From contig CAKRKX010000041.1 in assembly GCA_934358675.1 (NCBI GenBank), positions 1 to 20,794 of the forward strand: DNA of 20,794 nt, written 5' to 3'. Shown piece after piece: positions 7,493-15,461 of this stretch. The number at the start of each line of letters is the position of its first letter. Position 1 is the first letter of the stretch. The position numbers and the translations under genes are program-made. The notes below the pieces were generated by a model. The model was not told the DNA's origin and did no database searches. It worked only from the letters and a program-made list of their open reading frames with translations. This stretch comes from an uncultured Agathobacter sp. GTDB taxonomy: Bacteria; Bacillota; Clostridia; Lachnospirales; Lachnospiraceae.

Positions 7493-8824
7493 ATGAAGAT
7501 CCAGTTATCCGAACATTTTACGTTTAAAAAATTAATACAGTTTGTACTGCCCTCCATCATCATGATGATCTTTACTTCGATCTACAGTGTCGTGGACGGA
7601 CTGTTCGTATCCAACTATGCCGGAAAAACGGCACTTGCGGCGATCAATCTGATTCTGCCGCTTCTGATGGGGCTCTCTGCGCTTGGATTCATGATCGGTA
7701 CCGGCGGCAGCGCGATCGTTGCCAAGACGCTCGGCGAAGGCAAGAAAAAAGAAGCCAACGAATATTTTTCCATGCTCGTTTACATCACGCTCGGCGGCGG
7801 TATTGTTCTGGCGATTCTCGGCGCACTCATCGTGCCTTTTATCGCAACCGCACTCGGTGCAACCGGAGAGCTGCACCGTGACTGTGTGATCTATGCGCGC
7901 ATCACCTTTATCTCGATGCCGGCTTTCATGCTGCAGAATGTCTTCCAGAGTTTCTTCGTTGCTGCGGAGAAACCGAAGCTTGGGCTCGGCGTCATCGTTA
8001 CCGCCGGACTGACCAACATGGTACTCGACTACCTGTTTGTCGGCGTGCTCGGCTACGGACTCATCGGTGCGGCGGTCGCAACCGTATGCGGAGAAATGAT
8101 CGGTGGATTTTTCCCGATCCTGTATTTCGGACGGAAAAACTCCAGTCTGCTGCGCCTCGGCAAAACGCATTTTAACGGAGCAATCCTCTGCAAAACCTGT
8201 ACCAACGGTTCTTCCGAGCTGATGACAAACCTCTCAAGTTCGATTGTGAATTCGCTGTACAATATCCAGCTTATGAAACTTGCCGGACAGGACGGTGTCG
8301 CCGCTTACGGAACGATCATGTATGTCAACTTCATCTTTTTGGCCATCTTTTTCGGTTACTCCATCGGCAGTGCGCCGATCGTCAGCTACCATTACGGAGC
8401 CGGCAACCATCCGGAGCTTAAGAATCTGTTCAAAAAAAGCCTGACGCTGATCAGTACCTGGGGCATCCTTCTCGTATTGCTTGCCCAGCTTCTGGCACAC
8501 CCGCTATCCATGCTATTTGTCGGATACGATGCCGCCCTTCTTACCATGACGGAACACGGATTCCGCATCTACGGTCTGGTGTATCTGATCTCCGGATTTA
8601 ATATCTTCGGTTCATCGTTCTTTACGGCATTAAACAACGGAGGCGTCTCTGCAGCGATTTCCTTCCTGCGCACGCTCCTGTTTCAGATTGCCGCGGTACT
8701 GCTGCTTCCGATGTTCTTCGGCATCAACGGAATCTGGAGTTCCATCTCCGTTGCCGAACTTTTGACGCTGTGCGTGACGGTAACCTTCTTTCTTACCCAG
8801 AAGAAAAAGTACCACTATGCATAA
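7493..8824 (+). CDS. MATE family multidrug exporter
   Basis: This is a sodium- or proton-driven efflux pump in the cytoplasmic membrane, 443 residues long, with hydrophobic segments throughout consistent with 12 TM helices in two related halves. The N-terminal MATE signature is clear: VLPSIIMMIFTSIYSVVDGL, then a TALAAINL stretch and GTGGSAIVAKTLGEGKKKEA. The second half repeats the pattern around IGSAPIVSYHYGAGN. The ATG lies 1 nt after the marR stop, with AAGGA 8 nt upstream, so translation is coupled. Substrates are unknown; drugs or bile-type compounds are usual for MarR-controlled MATE pumps. Length is normal and nothing is broken. Confidence 0.94.
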   Translation: MKIQLSEHFTFKKLIQFVLPSIIMMIFTSIYSVVDGLFVSNYAGKTALAAINLILPLLMGLSALGFMIGTGGSAIVAKTLGEGKKKEANEYFSMLVYITLGGGIVLAILGALIVPFIATALGATGELHRDCVIYARITFISMPAFMLQNVFQSFFVAAEKPKLGLGVIVTAGLTNMVLDYLFVGVLGYGLIGAAVATVCGEMIGGFFPILYFGRKNSSLLRLGKTHFNGAILCKTCTNGSSELMTNLSSSIVNSLYNIQLMKLAGQDGVAAYGTIMYVNFIFLAIFFGYSIGSAPIVSYHYGAGNHPELKNLFKKSLTLISTWGILLVLLAQLLAHPLSMLFVGYDAALLTMTEHGFRIYGLVYLISGFNIFGSSFFTALNNGGVSAAISFLRTLLFQIAAVLLLPMFFGINGIWSSISVAELLTLCVTVTFFLTQKKKYHYA

Positions 8825-8867
8825 TCCGTCCAAAATTTTATCCACTCCATAACCTTTTTTTACAAAC

Positions 8868-8902
8868 AACCGGAAATCTTTCTTATCAAAAGACTTCCGG
8901 TT
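8868..8902 (+). terminator. Hairpin after the MATE gene
   Basis: AACCGGAAATCTTT (8868-8881) pairs with AAAGACTTCCGGTT (8889-8902) over 14 bp with one mismatch. The following T-tract is interrupted (GACTTTCT). The last bases of the right arm form the -35 box of the next promoter. Confidence 0.7.
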
Positions 8903-8929
8903 GACTTTCTCCCTGCCCCATTTTAAACT
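8901..8929 (+). promoter_or_regulatory. Promoter of the YitT-type gene
   Basis: TTGACT (8901-8906), 17 bp and TAAACT (8924-8929). The -35 box overlaps the foot of the upstream hairpin by 2 bp. The leader is about 30 nt. Confidence 0.6.
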
Positions 8930-8965
8930 GAAATCATCAATACATTTAGGTAAAAGGGGATTCGT

Positions 8966-9808
8966 ATGCAACAAATAAAAAGTTTCTTTATCATAACCAT
9001 CAGCACCATCATTATGGCGATCGGTGTATATTTCTTTAAGTTTCCGAACAATTTCTGTTTCGGTGGCGTAACCGGTGCCGCGGTCGTCTTTGCAAAGATT
9101 CTTCCGATCAGTGCCAGCTCCTTTTCGTTTGTTGTTAATATGGCGCTCCTCGTGGTCGGATTCGCCTTTCTCGGCAAATCGTTTGCGCTGCGCACAACCT
9201 ACGCGACCGTACTGCTCTCCGGACTTCTTGTTGTCTTTGAACGCGCCTTTCCGCTTAAGCAGCCACTGTCAAACGAGCCTATGCTTGAGCTGATCTTTGC
9301 GATCGCGCTCCCGGCTATCGCATCAGCCCTCCTCTTCTACGAGGGTTCATCCAGCGGTGGAACAGATGTTGTCGCTATGATCGTAAAAAAATATACCCAT
9401 GTGGAAGACATCGGTATTGCGCTTTTTATCACGGATCTCATTATGATCGTTATCGCATGCTTCGTCTTCGACATTAAGACCGCGCTCTACTCGTTCGTCG
9501 GACTGACCTTGAAATCGTTCATGATCGACGCGATCATCGAGAATATCATGCTGCGCAAATCGATCATGATCACCTGCGACGACAAAGATACACTCTGCCA
9601 CTTTATCACAGACGAACTTCAAAAAGGCGCCACCATTGTCGAAGCAACGGGCGCCTATACCAACGAAAAACGATATTTGATTTTCACAACGCTCACCCGC
9701 AAACAGGCGGCTGCGCTGCGCGCATTCATTCATAAGAATCAGCTGCATGCGTTTATCTCCATGTCCAGCACTAGCGAAGTGTTCGGCAAGGGATTTACTT
9801 CCATCTGA
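8966..9808 (+). CDS. YitT family membrane protein with C-terminal DUF2179 domain
   Basis: The protein has 280 residues. Five or six hydrophobic segments fill residues 1-190, with the family hallmark FCFGGVTGAAVV near the start and EGSSSGGTDVVAMIVKKY in the middle. The soluble C-terminal part (about 195-275; KSIMITCDDKD, ATGAYTNEKRYLIFT) is the DUF2179 domain typical of YitT/YvjA proteins. These are widespread in Firmicutes. Their transport role is not established, so no substrate is proposed. The ATG at 8966 follows AAAGGGGA. The gene stands alone with its own promoter and a terminator shared with the convergent SulP gene. Confidence 0.9.
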   Translation: MQQIKSFFIITISTIIMAIGVYFFKFPNNFCFGGVTGAAVVFAKILPISASSFSFVVNMALLVVGFAFLGKSFALRTTYATVLLSGLLVVFERAFPLKQPLSNEPMLELIFAIALPAIASALLFYEGSSSGGTDVVAMIVKKYTHVEDIGIALFITDLIMIVIACFVFDIKTALYSFVGLTLKSFMIDAIIENIMLRKSIMITCDDKDTLCHFITDELQKGATIVEATGAYTNEKRYLIFTTLTRKQAAALRAFIHKNQLHAFISMSSTSEVFGKGFTSI

Positions 9809-9817
9809 TCAAAGCAT

Positions 9818-9843
9818 ACGCCCGACCGTATCCGGCCGGGCGT
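9818..9843. terminator. GC-rich hairpin shared by convergent YitT and SulP genes
   Basis: ACGCCCGACCG (9818-9828) and CGGCCGGGCGT (9833-9843) pair over 11 bp with one mismatch and a 4-nt loop. A pyrimidine-rich stretch follows on the plus strand. It lies between the two stop codons, 9 bp after one and 3 bp from the other. Confidence 0.8.
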
Positions 9844-9846
9844 TCT

Positions 9847-11955
9847 CTATGATTTCTTTCTCATATTTTCAATGAGTGCGTACACATCCGGATTCTTTTC
9901 CTTCAAATGTTCATCGAGCATATGTCTGCGCTCCAGAAAACGCTCCGCAAGCTCCGGATGCTCCCTTGCGATACGTTCATGCACTTCCTTACGATGGGCC
10001 TCAATATGTGCTGCAAGTGTATGCTCGTCTTTTCCTGAAATATGTACAATCTCTTTCAAATGCTCCTCAAGGTGTTCGAGCCACTCATCCTCGTCCAGTT
10101 CTTCCATATGTGACCAGCGTCCGTGCAAAAGTTCTTCCACATCACCGGTCTTTTTGAGCTGTTCGATCTGTAAGCGGATCTGCTTTTCGATCTGCTCCTC
10201 CGACTCACTTCCGAATGCCCAGACAAGTTCCTGCACCCGGTTGTCCGCACGTTTTCTCGACGCGCTTCGCACCTCGTTATCCACACCATCGAGCGGATAC
10301 GGGCGGTGAATCCCCATGTCTTTGAGCGCAATGTGAATCGTTCTGCGCACACAGCCCTCCTCGATCAGATACCCGAGCCCAAGCTGCCGGAGCTGTTCAT
10401 TGACTGCCGCAATATGCTCGGTCATATAGAAGCGGATTCCGCGCTCCTTCAGGGAACGATACAGAATTTCCAACCGGTCTGCCGCAGTAATATCAATGCT
10501 TCCGATTCCGCCCGCATCTATGATCACTGCCTTTGTCTCTTCCGTAATATGACTCTCAATATCACTCTGCAAGACACCGACATTCGCAAAAAACAGATTG
10601 CTGCTGAAGCGGTAGATGACCACCGAAGACACCGCATGAATCTGGCTGCTCTCCTTTAAGTCACGAAAATGGCTGTGTCCAGGCTGAATACCTAAGAAAC
10701 AGCGCGCCGGTTTTGCGGTGCGAATGATCATCTCCGTGAACGATAAAATAATACCGATCAATACGCCATTGATCGTACCGAGCATCAGCACACCGACAAA
10801 CGCACCGACAAAGATGAAAAACTCCGTTCTTGACACCTTCCAGAGCCTTGCTGCCAGTTCAAACTCGGTTGCTCCGAGAAGTGCCGAGATCACGATCGCT
10901 GTCAGCACCGGAACCGGAAGATACCCTATAAATCCTGTTCCGAAGAGAAGAACCGCGATCATCGAAAGTCCCGCAATGATTCCGGTAAGCTGCGTCTTCG
11001 CCTGATACTGCTCACCCATCGCCGTGCGCGATACCGAACCGTTGATCGGACAGCATCCCGTGAGTGCCGCCAGAAGATTTCCCAGCGAAAAGGCTAAAAT
11101 TTCCTGATTATCGTCAATCTTATATCCGTTCTTCTGTGCAAAGTTGTTCTCCGCAAGAAGCGTCTCCGCCATGATCACGACCGCCACCGACAGACTGATC
11201 GTGATCGCCTCCTTCATCGGGATCAGCGACAGATCCGGCAATCTCCACGCCGGAAGCCCCGGTTCGACTTTGCTTAATGTATTCACGCCCCATGCTTCTA
11301 CCGGAAGGAAACGCGTCATAAGCGCTCCTGCCGCCATCAGAATGACCGCAAACGGTACCTTCGGCCAAAGCTTTTTTGCCACAAGAAGGATCACAAGTGA
11401 CACCAGCCCGAGCAAAAGAGACGGGATATTGATGTCCAGTAGCGTCTTTGCAATATGCTCCACCAGCTCCGGCAATTCTCCGGTCCCTGCCGTCCCTCCC
11501 ATCAGTTTTGGAAACTGCATGAGGATGATCGTCGTACAGATTCCGGTAATGAATCCGCCCATCACCGGAGCCGATATGTAATTAACGAGTTTTCCGGCTT
11601 TCATCAGGTAAAATGCCAAAAGCCAGATTGCAACAAAAAGTGTCAGTTCCGGCACCGCGGACAACGCTTCCTTTGAACCGTTCTCAATGTTAAGGGAAAG
11701 AAGCGCGGCTCCGATCAGAGCCGCCGGGGCTGCATCCACACCGAAGATAAACTGCGGCGATGTGGAAAACAGCGCAAATGCCAGTATCGGAAATACCGAT
11801 CCGTACAATCCGTATACCGCCGGAAGTCCCGCGATCTGCGCATATCCCATTGAGATTGGAATGGATACCGCCATAATGATGATTCCAGTGAGAATGTCCT
11901 TCGGAAGATTTTCTTTTTTATAATCACGCAACGTATGTAAAATGCGAATCTTCAT
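9847..11955 (-). CDS. SulP family anion transporter with STAS domain and long His/Glu-rich tail
   Basis: This is a membrane anion transporter of 702 residues. The transport core covers about 15-415, with SulP hallmarks SIPISMGYAQIAGLPAVYGL (31-50) and TGCCPINGSVSRTAMG (299-314). A STAS domain follows at about 435-545 (AVIIDAGGIGSIDITAADRL). Residues 550-702 are an extra highly charged, probably helical tail with 12 His in 73 residues (611-683) and many Glu/Lys. Ordinary SulP proteins end soon after STAS, at roughly 550-600. SulP members carry sulfate, bicarbonate or other anions, and this one's substrate cannot be told. The ATG at 11955 follows AAGGA. It is last in a run of same-strand genes, 76 bp after the GH25 gene. 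Confidence 0.93.
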   Translation of the reverse strand: MKIRILHTLRDYKKENLPKDILTGIIIMAVSIPISMGYAQIAGLPAVYGLYGSVFPILAFALFSTSPQFIFGVDAAPAALIGAALLSLNIENGSKEALSAVPELTLFVAIWLLAFYLMKAGKLVNYISAPVMGGFITGICTTIILMQFPKLMGGTAGTGELPELVEHIAKTLLDINIPSLLLGLVSLVILLVAKKLWPKVPFAVILMAAGALMTRFLPVEAWGVNTLSKVEPGLPAWRLPDLSLIPMKEAITISLSVAVVIMAETLLAENNFAQKNGYKIDDNQEILAFSLGNLLAALTGCCPINGSVSRTAMGEQYQAKTQLTGIIAGLSMIAVLLFGTGFIGYLPVPVLTAIVISALLGATEFELAARLWKVSRTEFFIFVGAFVGVLMLGTINGVLIGIILSFTEMIIRTAKPARCFLGIQPGHSHFRDLKESSQIHAVSSVVIYRFSSNLFFANVGVLQSDIESHITEETKAVIIDAGGIGSIDITAADRLEILYRSLKERGIRFYMTEHIAAVNEQLRQLGLGYLIEEGCVRRTIHIALKDMGIHRPYPLDGVDNEVRSASRKRADNRVQELVWAFGSESEEQIEKQIRLQIEQLKKTGDVEELLHGRWSHMEELDEDEWLEHLEEHLKEIVHISGKDEHTLAAHIEAHRKEVHERIAREHPELAERFLERRHMLDEHLKEKNPDVYALIENMRKKS

Positions 11956-12031
11956 GGTTCTTTTTCCTTACGCTTCTTTGTGTGATGAAGCGCTTTCATC
12001 TCCGTTCCATCACAACTGTTATGTCGACGCT

Positions 12032-13012
12032 CTACTTCACAACGACCTTCATCGTTGCTTTCTTACCGCTTCCGGTCGTCACCGTGATCGTTGCCTTTCC
12101 TTTCTTTTTCGCCGTCAGCTTTCCTGTCTTCTTGTTGACCGTGACAACTTTCGGATTGGAGGACTTGAACGTCTTTGTGTCCGTGCAGCCGCTTGGTCCC
12201 ATCTTGACCTTTGCCTGCGCGGTCGCTTTCTTTTTCATGGTCAGTGTGGTCTTGGTGAACTTGACGCTTTTGGCTTCCATGTAGGAATAATTCAGATCAC
12301 AGTTGCCCTGATCGTTGTTTGCGCCATCAACAGAACCGGTCGCGGTATACTGCCACATATCAAACGGGACATCCAGTTTCGGCTTCGTGTCCCTGTGTGC
12401 AGCAACCCACACTTTATAGCCTTTTAACTGTGTCCAGTCGAAATCATTGACAAGATGGCTATATGTGGAATAGATCATCGGCGTATATCCCGCATCTGCG
12501 ATCGTGTCACAGAACGCTTTAACGATTGCAGCCGTGTTATCCTTACCGCCTGCAAAGGTTCCCTCACGTTCCATATCATAGGCAACCGGATAGTCAAGCT
12601 CTCTTCCGTCAAGAATTTCCAGACAATATTCCGCCTCCTCGATCGCATCTTCCGGTGTCCGCACACAGCAGGCATGATAGACACCTACTTTCACCCCCGC
12701 CTCGACCGCACCATCATAGTTTGCCTCAAACTGCGCATCGACATCCGGTGCACGTCCCTCTCCGGTTCGGATCATAACGAAATCCATACCCGCTTCTGCC
12801 ACCTGCTCCCAGTCCACAACACCATTGTAGCTGGATACATCAAAGCCTGCTTCACTATAACCTGCTGCCTGCACCTGCGTAACCGGAACCATCGTGATCG
12901 TCAATACGGTTGCCAGTATTACCGCCAGAGCACGCAATCCATTCTGTCTTTTTGATTGCTTTGCTTTCATTTTACATCGTACACTTTTCCATCCACATAT
13001 CTTCCTGTTCAT
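12032..13012 (-). CDS. Secreted GH25 (lysozyme-type) muramidase with Ig-like C-terminal domain
   Basis: The predicted activity is cleavage of the MurNAc-GlcNAc bond of peptidoglycan outside the cell. A signal peptide (hydrophobic core LRALAVILATVLTITMVP, cleavage near VQA-AG) precedes the GH25 domain. That domain starts GFDVSSYNGVVDWEQV and has YDMERE with the acidic pair expected at the active site and MWQYTATG near its end. The last 80 residues are a lysine-rich Ig-like (BIG2-type) domain, with SSNPKVVTVNKKTGKLTAKK its usual motif. The start is uncertain. ATG 13012 (326 residues, purine-rich GGGAAAAG upstream) is preferred, but ATG 13120 overlaps the previous stop as TAATG, and ATG 12970 gives the most typical signal peptide. 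Confidence 0.9.
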   Translation of the reverse strand: MNRKICGWKSVRCKMKAKQSKRQNGLRALAVILATVLTITMVPVTQVQAAGYSEAGFDVSSYNGVVDWEQVAEAGMDFVMIRTGEGRAPDVDAQFEANYDGAVEAGVKVGVYHACCVRTPEDAIEEAEYCLEILDGRELDYPVAYDMEREGTFAGGKDNTAAIVKAFCDTIADAGYTPMIYSTYSHLVNDFDWTQLKGYKVWVAAHRDTKPKLDVPFDMWQYTATGSVDGANNDQGNCDLNYSYMEAKSVKFTKTTLTMKKKATAQAKVKMGPSGCTDTKTFKSSNPKVVTVNKKTGKLTAKKKGKATITVTTGSGKKATMKVVVK

Positions 13013-13119
13013 AAACTTTTCCCGCTTACCCTTCTGTTTTTTATTCTCAACACTAAAATTTTCACGCCGCCAATAGTGCTCTAACCAATTTTCCAAACAG
13101 GATTTTAAACGCTTCTTCA

Positions 13120-13674
13120 TTACAATGTGCGAAGATAATCTCTGCTCCGTGCAATCACATTCTCCAGAATCCGCAAATTGTCCACCGCATCGCCAACCTC
13201 AAGCGAATGGCTCGCATCCTCATATTCATACAACGGAATCTGCGCGCTGGCACACAGTGCCTTGATTTCACTGTTTTTCACCCACGGATCTGCCGTACCG
13301 GTAAACGCAATTCCGTCGTGTGGCGCAAAATCAAACGTCTGTGCCAGTGGTGTATACCAGATATTCTTAGAGGCTATCTGATGGCGCATCGCATACGCTG
13401 CCGCCACCGCAGTTCCGATACTTTTGGAAATAAAAAGAATTTCGTCGTATCGATGCCACTCCACATCTTCCAGACTTTTCTCGGCCTGTCCGTAGAGGAT
13501 TTCCCCAACCTCACGCATTTTCTTATCATTTTCGCGGATGTTGCCTGCCTCGCATGTATAACTCAAATTGATTACCTCATCATATCCCATCTGCTTTGCA
13601 AGTTCCCGCGCAAAATACAGGATCGGCTTGTCACAGTGGTATCCTATTCCCGGGAAAAATACCGCCAGTTTCAT
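13120..13674 (-). CDS. Alpha/beta hydrolase-like protein
   Basis: This is a cytoplasmic protein of 184 residues. The ATG at 13674 overlaps the stop of the acetyltransferase gene as ATGA and has GGAGGT 6 nt upstream. A longer in-frame extension lies inside the acetyltransferase gene and is rejected. It opens MKLAVFFPGIGYHCDKP, an oxyanion-type start. A nucleophile elbow-like FISKSIGTAVAAAYA gives Ser as likely nucleophile. Asp in FTGTADPWV and His in EDASHSLE complete a plausible catalytic triad in the right order. The elbow is SKSIG rather than classic GxSxG. The substrate is unknown. It is translationally coupled to the genes on both sides, with TAATG at its 3' end. Confidence 0.85.
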   Translation of the reverse strand: MKLAVFFPGIGYHCDKPILYFARELAKQMGYDEVINLSYTCEAGNIRENDKKMREVGEILYGQAEKSLEDVEWHRYDEILFISKSIGTAVAAAYAMRHQIASKNIWYTPLAQTFDFAPHDGIAFTGTADPWVKNSEIKALCASAQIPLYEYEDASHSLEVGDAVDNLRILENVIARSRDYLRTL

Positions 13675-14249
13675 ACTGTTACCTCCAACTCTGCAAACGG
13701 CACCACCGCCGGCTGACCGCTCCGATGCTCCCCGATCATCTTCTCCATCCAGACCATATCGTACCATTGGTCGAATTTGTAACCGCTGTCATGAAAACAA
13801 CCGACCATCCGATATCCCAGGTGCTCGTGAAAATGCACGCTGTCCATCGTCAGATGTTCGTCCTCCACACGAGGGTAGGCAATGCAGGCATTGACATTTA
13901 AAATGCCCTGCTTCTTCAAAAGACGTTCCAGTTCATCATACAGTTTCCGTCCGATGCCAAGCCTCTTGTGCTCCATTCCAACGTAAATGGAAGTCTCCAC
14001 CGACCAGTCATACGCCGGACGATCCTTAAACGGACTTGCATACGCATAACCGACCGGCATACCATCAAGCTTCGCAACCAGATACGGATAGCGTTCCAGC
14101 GTGTGTGTAATCCGATTCCGAAACTCATCCACGGTAGGCACTTCATACTCAAATGTAATCGCCGTCTGCTCTACATATGGCGCATACAAATCTAACAAAA
14201 CCCTCGCATCATCCTCTGTCGCAACCCTGACCGTAATCTCTTTTCCCAT
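13671..14249 (-). CDS. GNAT N-acetyltransferase of the phosphinothricin/MnaT type
   Basis: The family transfers acetyl from acetyl-CoA to an amine, often an amino-acid-like compound. The protein has 192 residues. The start VRVATEDDARVLLDLYAPYV and QTAITFEYEVPTVDEF are characteristic of the PAT/MnaT branch. SIYVGMEHKRLGIGRKLYDE is the acetyl-CoA-binding motif A with its R/G-rich loop. HEHLGYRMVGCFHDSGYKF and WYDMVWMEK near the end are also PAT-like. The ATG at 14249 has only a weak purine-rich site (AAAGAAGATAA). It lies 60 bp after the histidine phosphatase gene and overlaps the hydrolase gene by 4 nt. The substrate is not determinable; methionine sulfone or sulfoximine-type amino acids are possible by family. 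Confidence 0.91.
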   Translation of the reverse strand: MGKEITVRVATEDDARVLLDLYAPYVEQTAITFEYEVPTVDEFRNRITHTLERYPYLVAKLDGMPVGYAYASPFKDRPAYDWSVETSIYVGMEHKRLGIGRKLYDELERLLKKQGILNVNACIAYPRVEDEHLTMDSVHFHEHLGYRMVGCFHDSGYKFDQWYDMVWMEKMIGEHRSGQPAVVPFAELEVTV

Positions 14250-14309
14250 TTAAATTATCTTCTTTCTTTACCGATAATAACAATTCTGCGCATCGCGAAA
14301 CATCCGATT

Positions 14310-14921
14310 CTATTCTTCATAATAAATCTTATCTTTTTCCAGCAACACACCGACGCCATCCTTCACTTCACCGATGCAGACGGAGCAATTCTTCGGCACA
14401 CCGCCGCGCCAGATATCCGTCTTGTCCTCATAAAAATTGGCAAGCAGGCAACGACTCGCAGCTCCGTGTGTGGAGATTAAAATATTTGCATCTTTGTACG
14501 CCTCATTCTTGATCAGAGACTGGTAAAAATCCGCCGTGCGATCTAAAACATCACGGAACGATTCCCCGCCCGGAGCCTTCGGACAATTGTAAGGATCATT
14601 GAAAAATTTATCTGCAAATTCTTCCGACACAATTTCACTGTGTCTTACCGATTCCCCTTCCCACTTTCCAAACGACATCTCTATGATCCGCTTGTCCGTG
14701 ATCATCGGAATCTCGCGTCCGGCAAGTACCAGTTCTGCGGTCTGTCGTGCACGCATAAGCGGACTTGAGATCACCAAATCAAACTCGATATCTTTCATGC
14801 CTTCCCCAGTCAGTTCCGCCAGACGGATACCGTCCGCATCCAGCATAATATCCTTTCGTCCCTGCAGCTTCTTTGCTTTGTTCCAGGACGTCTCTCCATG
14901 CCTGATTATATATAATTTCAT
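14310..14921 (-). CDS. Histidine phosphatase family protein (phosphoglycerate mutase-like)
   Basis: This is a cytoplasmic phosphatase of 203 residues. The phospho-histidine motif is at the N-terminus (LYIIRHGETSWN, H8). SSPLMRARQTAELV, the acidic GGES and the second catalytic His in LISTHGAASRCLL follow in family order. It is closer to small broad-range phosphatases (CobC/PhoE-like) than to glycolytic mutase, which is longer and has extra insertions. The ATG at 14921 follows GAGGTGACAGAAG. It lies 30 bp after the carbonic anhydrase-like gene on the same strand, with no terminator seen between. The substrate is unknown. Confidence 0.92.
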   Translation of the reverse strand: MKLYIIRHGETSWNKAKKLQGRKDIMLDADGIRLAELTGEGMKDIEFDLVISSPLMRARQTAELVLAGREIPMITDKRIIEMSFGKWEGESVRHSEIVSEEFADKFFNDPYNCPKAPGGESFRDVLDRTADFYQSLIKNEAYKDANILISTHGAASRCLLANFYEDKTDIWRGGVPKNCSVCIGEVKDGVGVLLEKDKIYYEE

Positions 14922-14951
14922 CTTCTGTCACCTCGTATTTCGTTCGCGCGC

Positions 14952-15461
14952 CTATTCATAACAATACCCCTTCGCACGCATTTTCTCACCGGTCGCAATA
15001 TAATGTAGCGCACTCTCCTTAAGATGTGCGATTTCCTCCCCAGTGAGCTGCCGCGTCACCTTCGCCGGTCGTCCCATCACCATACTTCCATCCGGAATCA
15101 CTTGGTTTTCAAGCACAAGCGAACCGGCTGCAACAAGGCAGTTCTTTCCGATCACGCTTTTATTCATCACGGTTGCCCCCATTCCAATCAGGGTATTGTC
15201 GCCGATCCGGCATCCGTGAATGATCGCATTGTGTCCGACGGTCACATGATCTCCTAAGATTGCCGGATCAACCTGCGATGTGTGGATCGTACAGTTATCC
15301 TGTATGTTTGTGCCCTCACCGATGATAATCTTGTTGTCGTCACCGCGCAGTACCGCGCCAAAAAGCACTGTGCTCTGCGCTCCGATGCTGACATCCCCGA
15401 TCACAACCGATTCTTTTACGATATTCGCTGATTTTGCAATTGTTCCGCATGAATCTAACAT
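14952..15461 (-). CDS. Gamma-carbonic anhydrase-like hexapeptide-repeat protein
   Basis: The protein has 169 residues and forms a left-handed beta-helix of hexapeptide repeats, followed by a C-terminal helix (EEIAHLKESALHYIATGEKM). It belongs to the YrdA/PaaY/CaiE group. The three zinc ligands of gamma-carbonic anhydrases are present at about H60, H77 and H82 (TIHTS, VGHNAIIHGC), as are R39, D41 and Q54 (AVLRGDD, TNIQD). CO2 hydration is therefore possible, though many members have no proven activity. The ATG at 15461 overlaps the GGDEF gene end by 7 nt, with GGAGG inside that gene, so expression is coupled. Confidence 0.9.
   Translation of the reverse strand: MLDSCGTIAKSANIVKESVVIGDVSIGAQSTVLFGAVLRGDDNKIIIGEGTNIQDNCTIHTSQVDPAILGDHVTVGHNAIIHGCRIGDNTLIGMGATVMNKSVIGKNCLVAAGSLVLENQVIPDGSMVMGRPAKVTRQLTGEEIAHLKESALHYIATGEKMRAKGYCYE

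Noticed and set aside
7532..8170. 212-codon minus-strand frame opposite the MATE gene
   Set aside because: Its composition is highly charged with no recognisable domain, and it is explained by codon bias of the MATE gene.
11978..11992. cre-like catabolite site (TGAAAGCGCTTCA) upstream of the SulP gene
   Set aside because: It matches the consensus in one half but is one base too short for the 14-bp cre, so the other half is out of register. It could simply be part of a short hairpin.
14266..14290. 12-codon frame MRRIVIIGKERR between the phosphatase and acetyltransferase genes
   Set aside because: No ribosome site and too short to support; probably chance.
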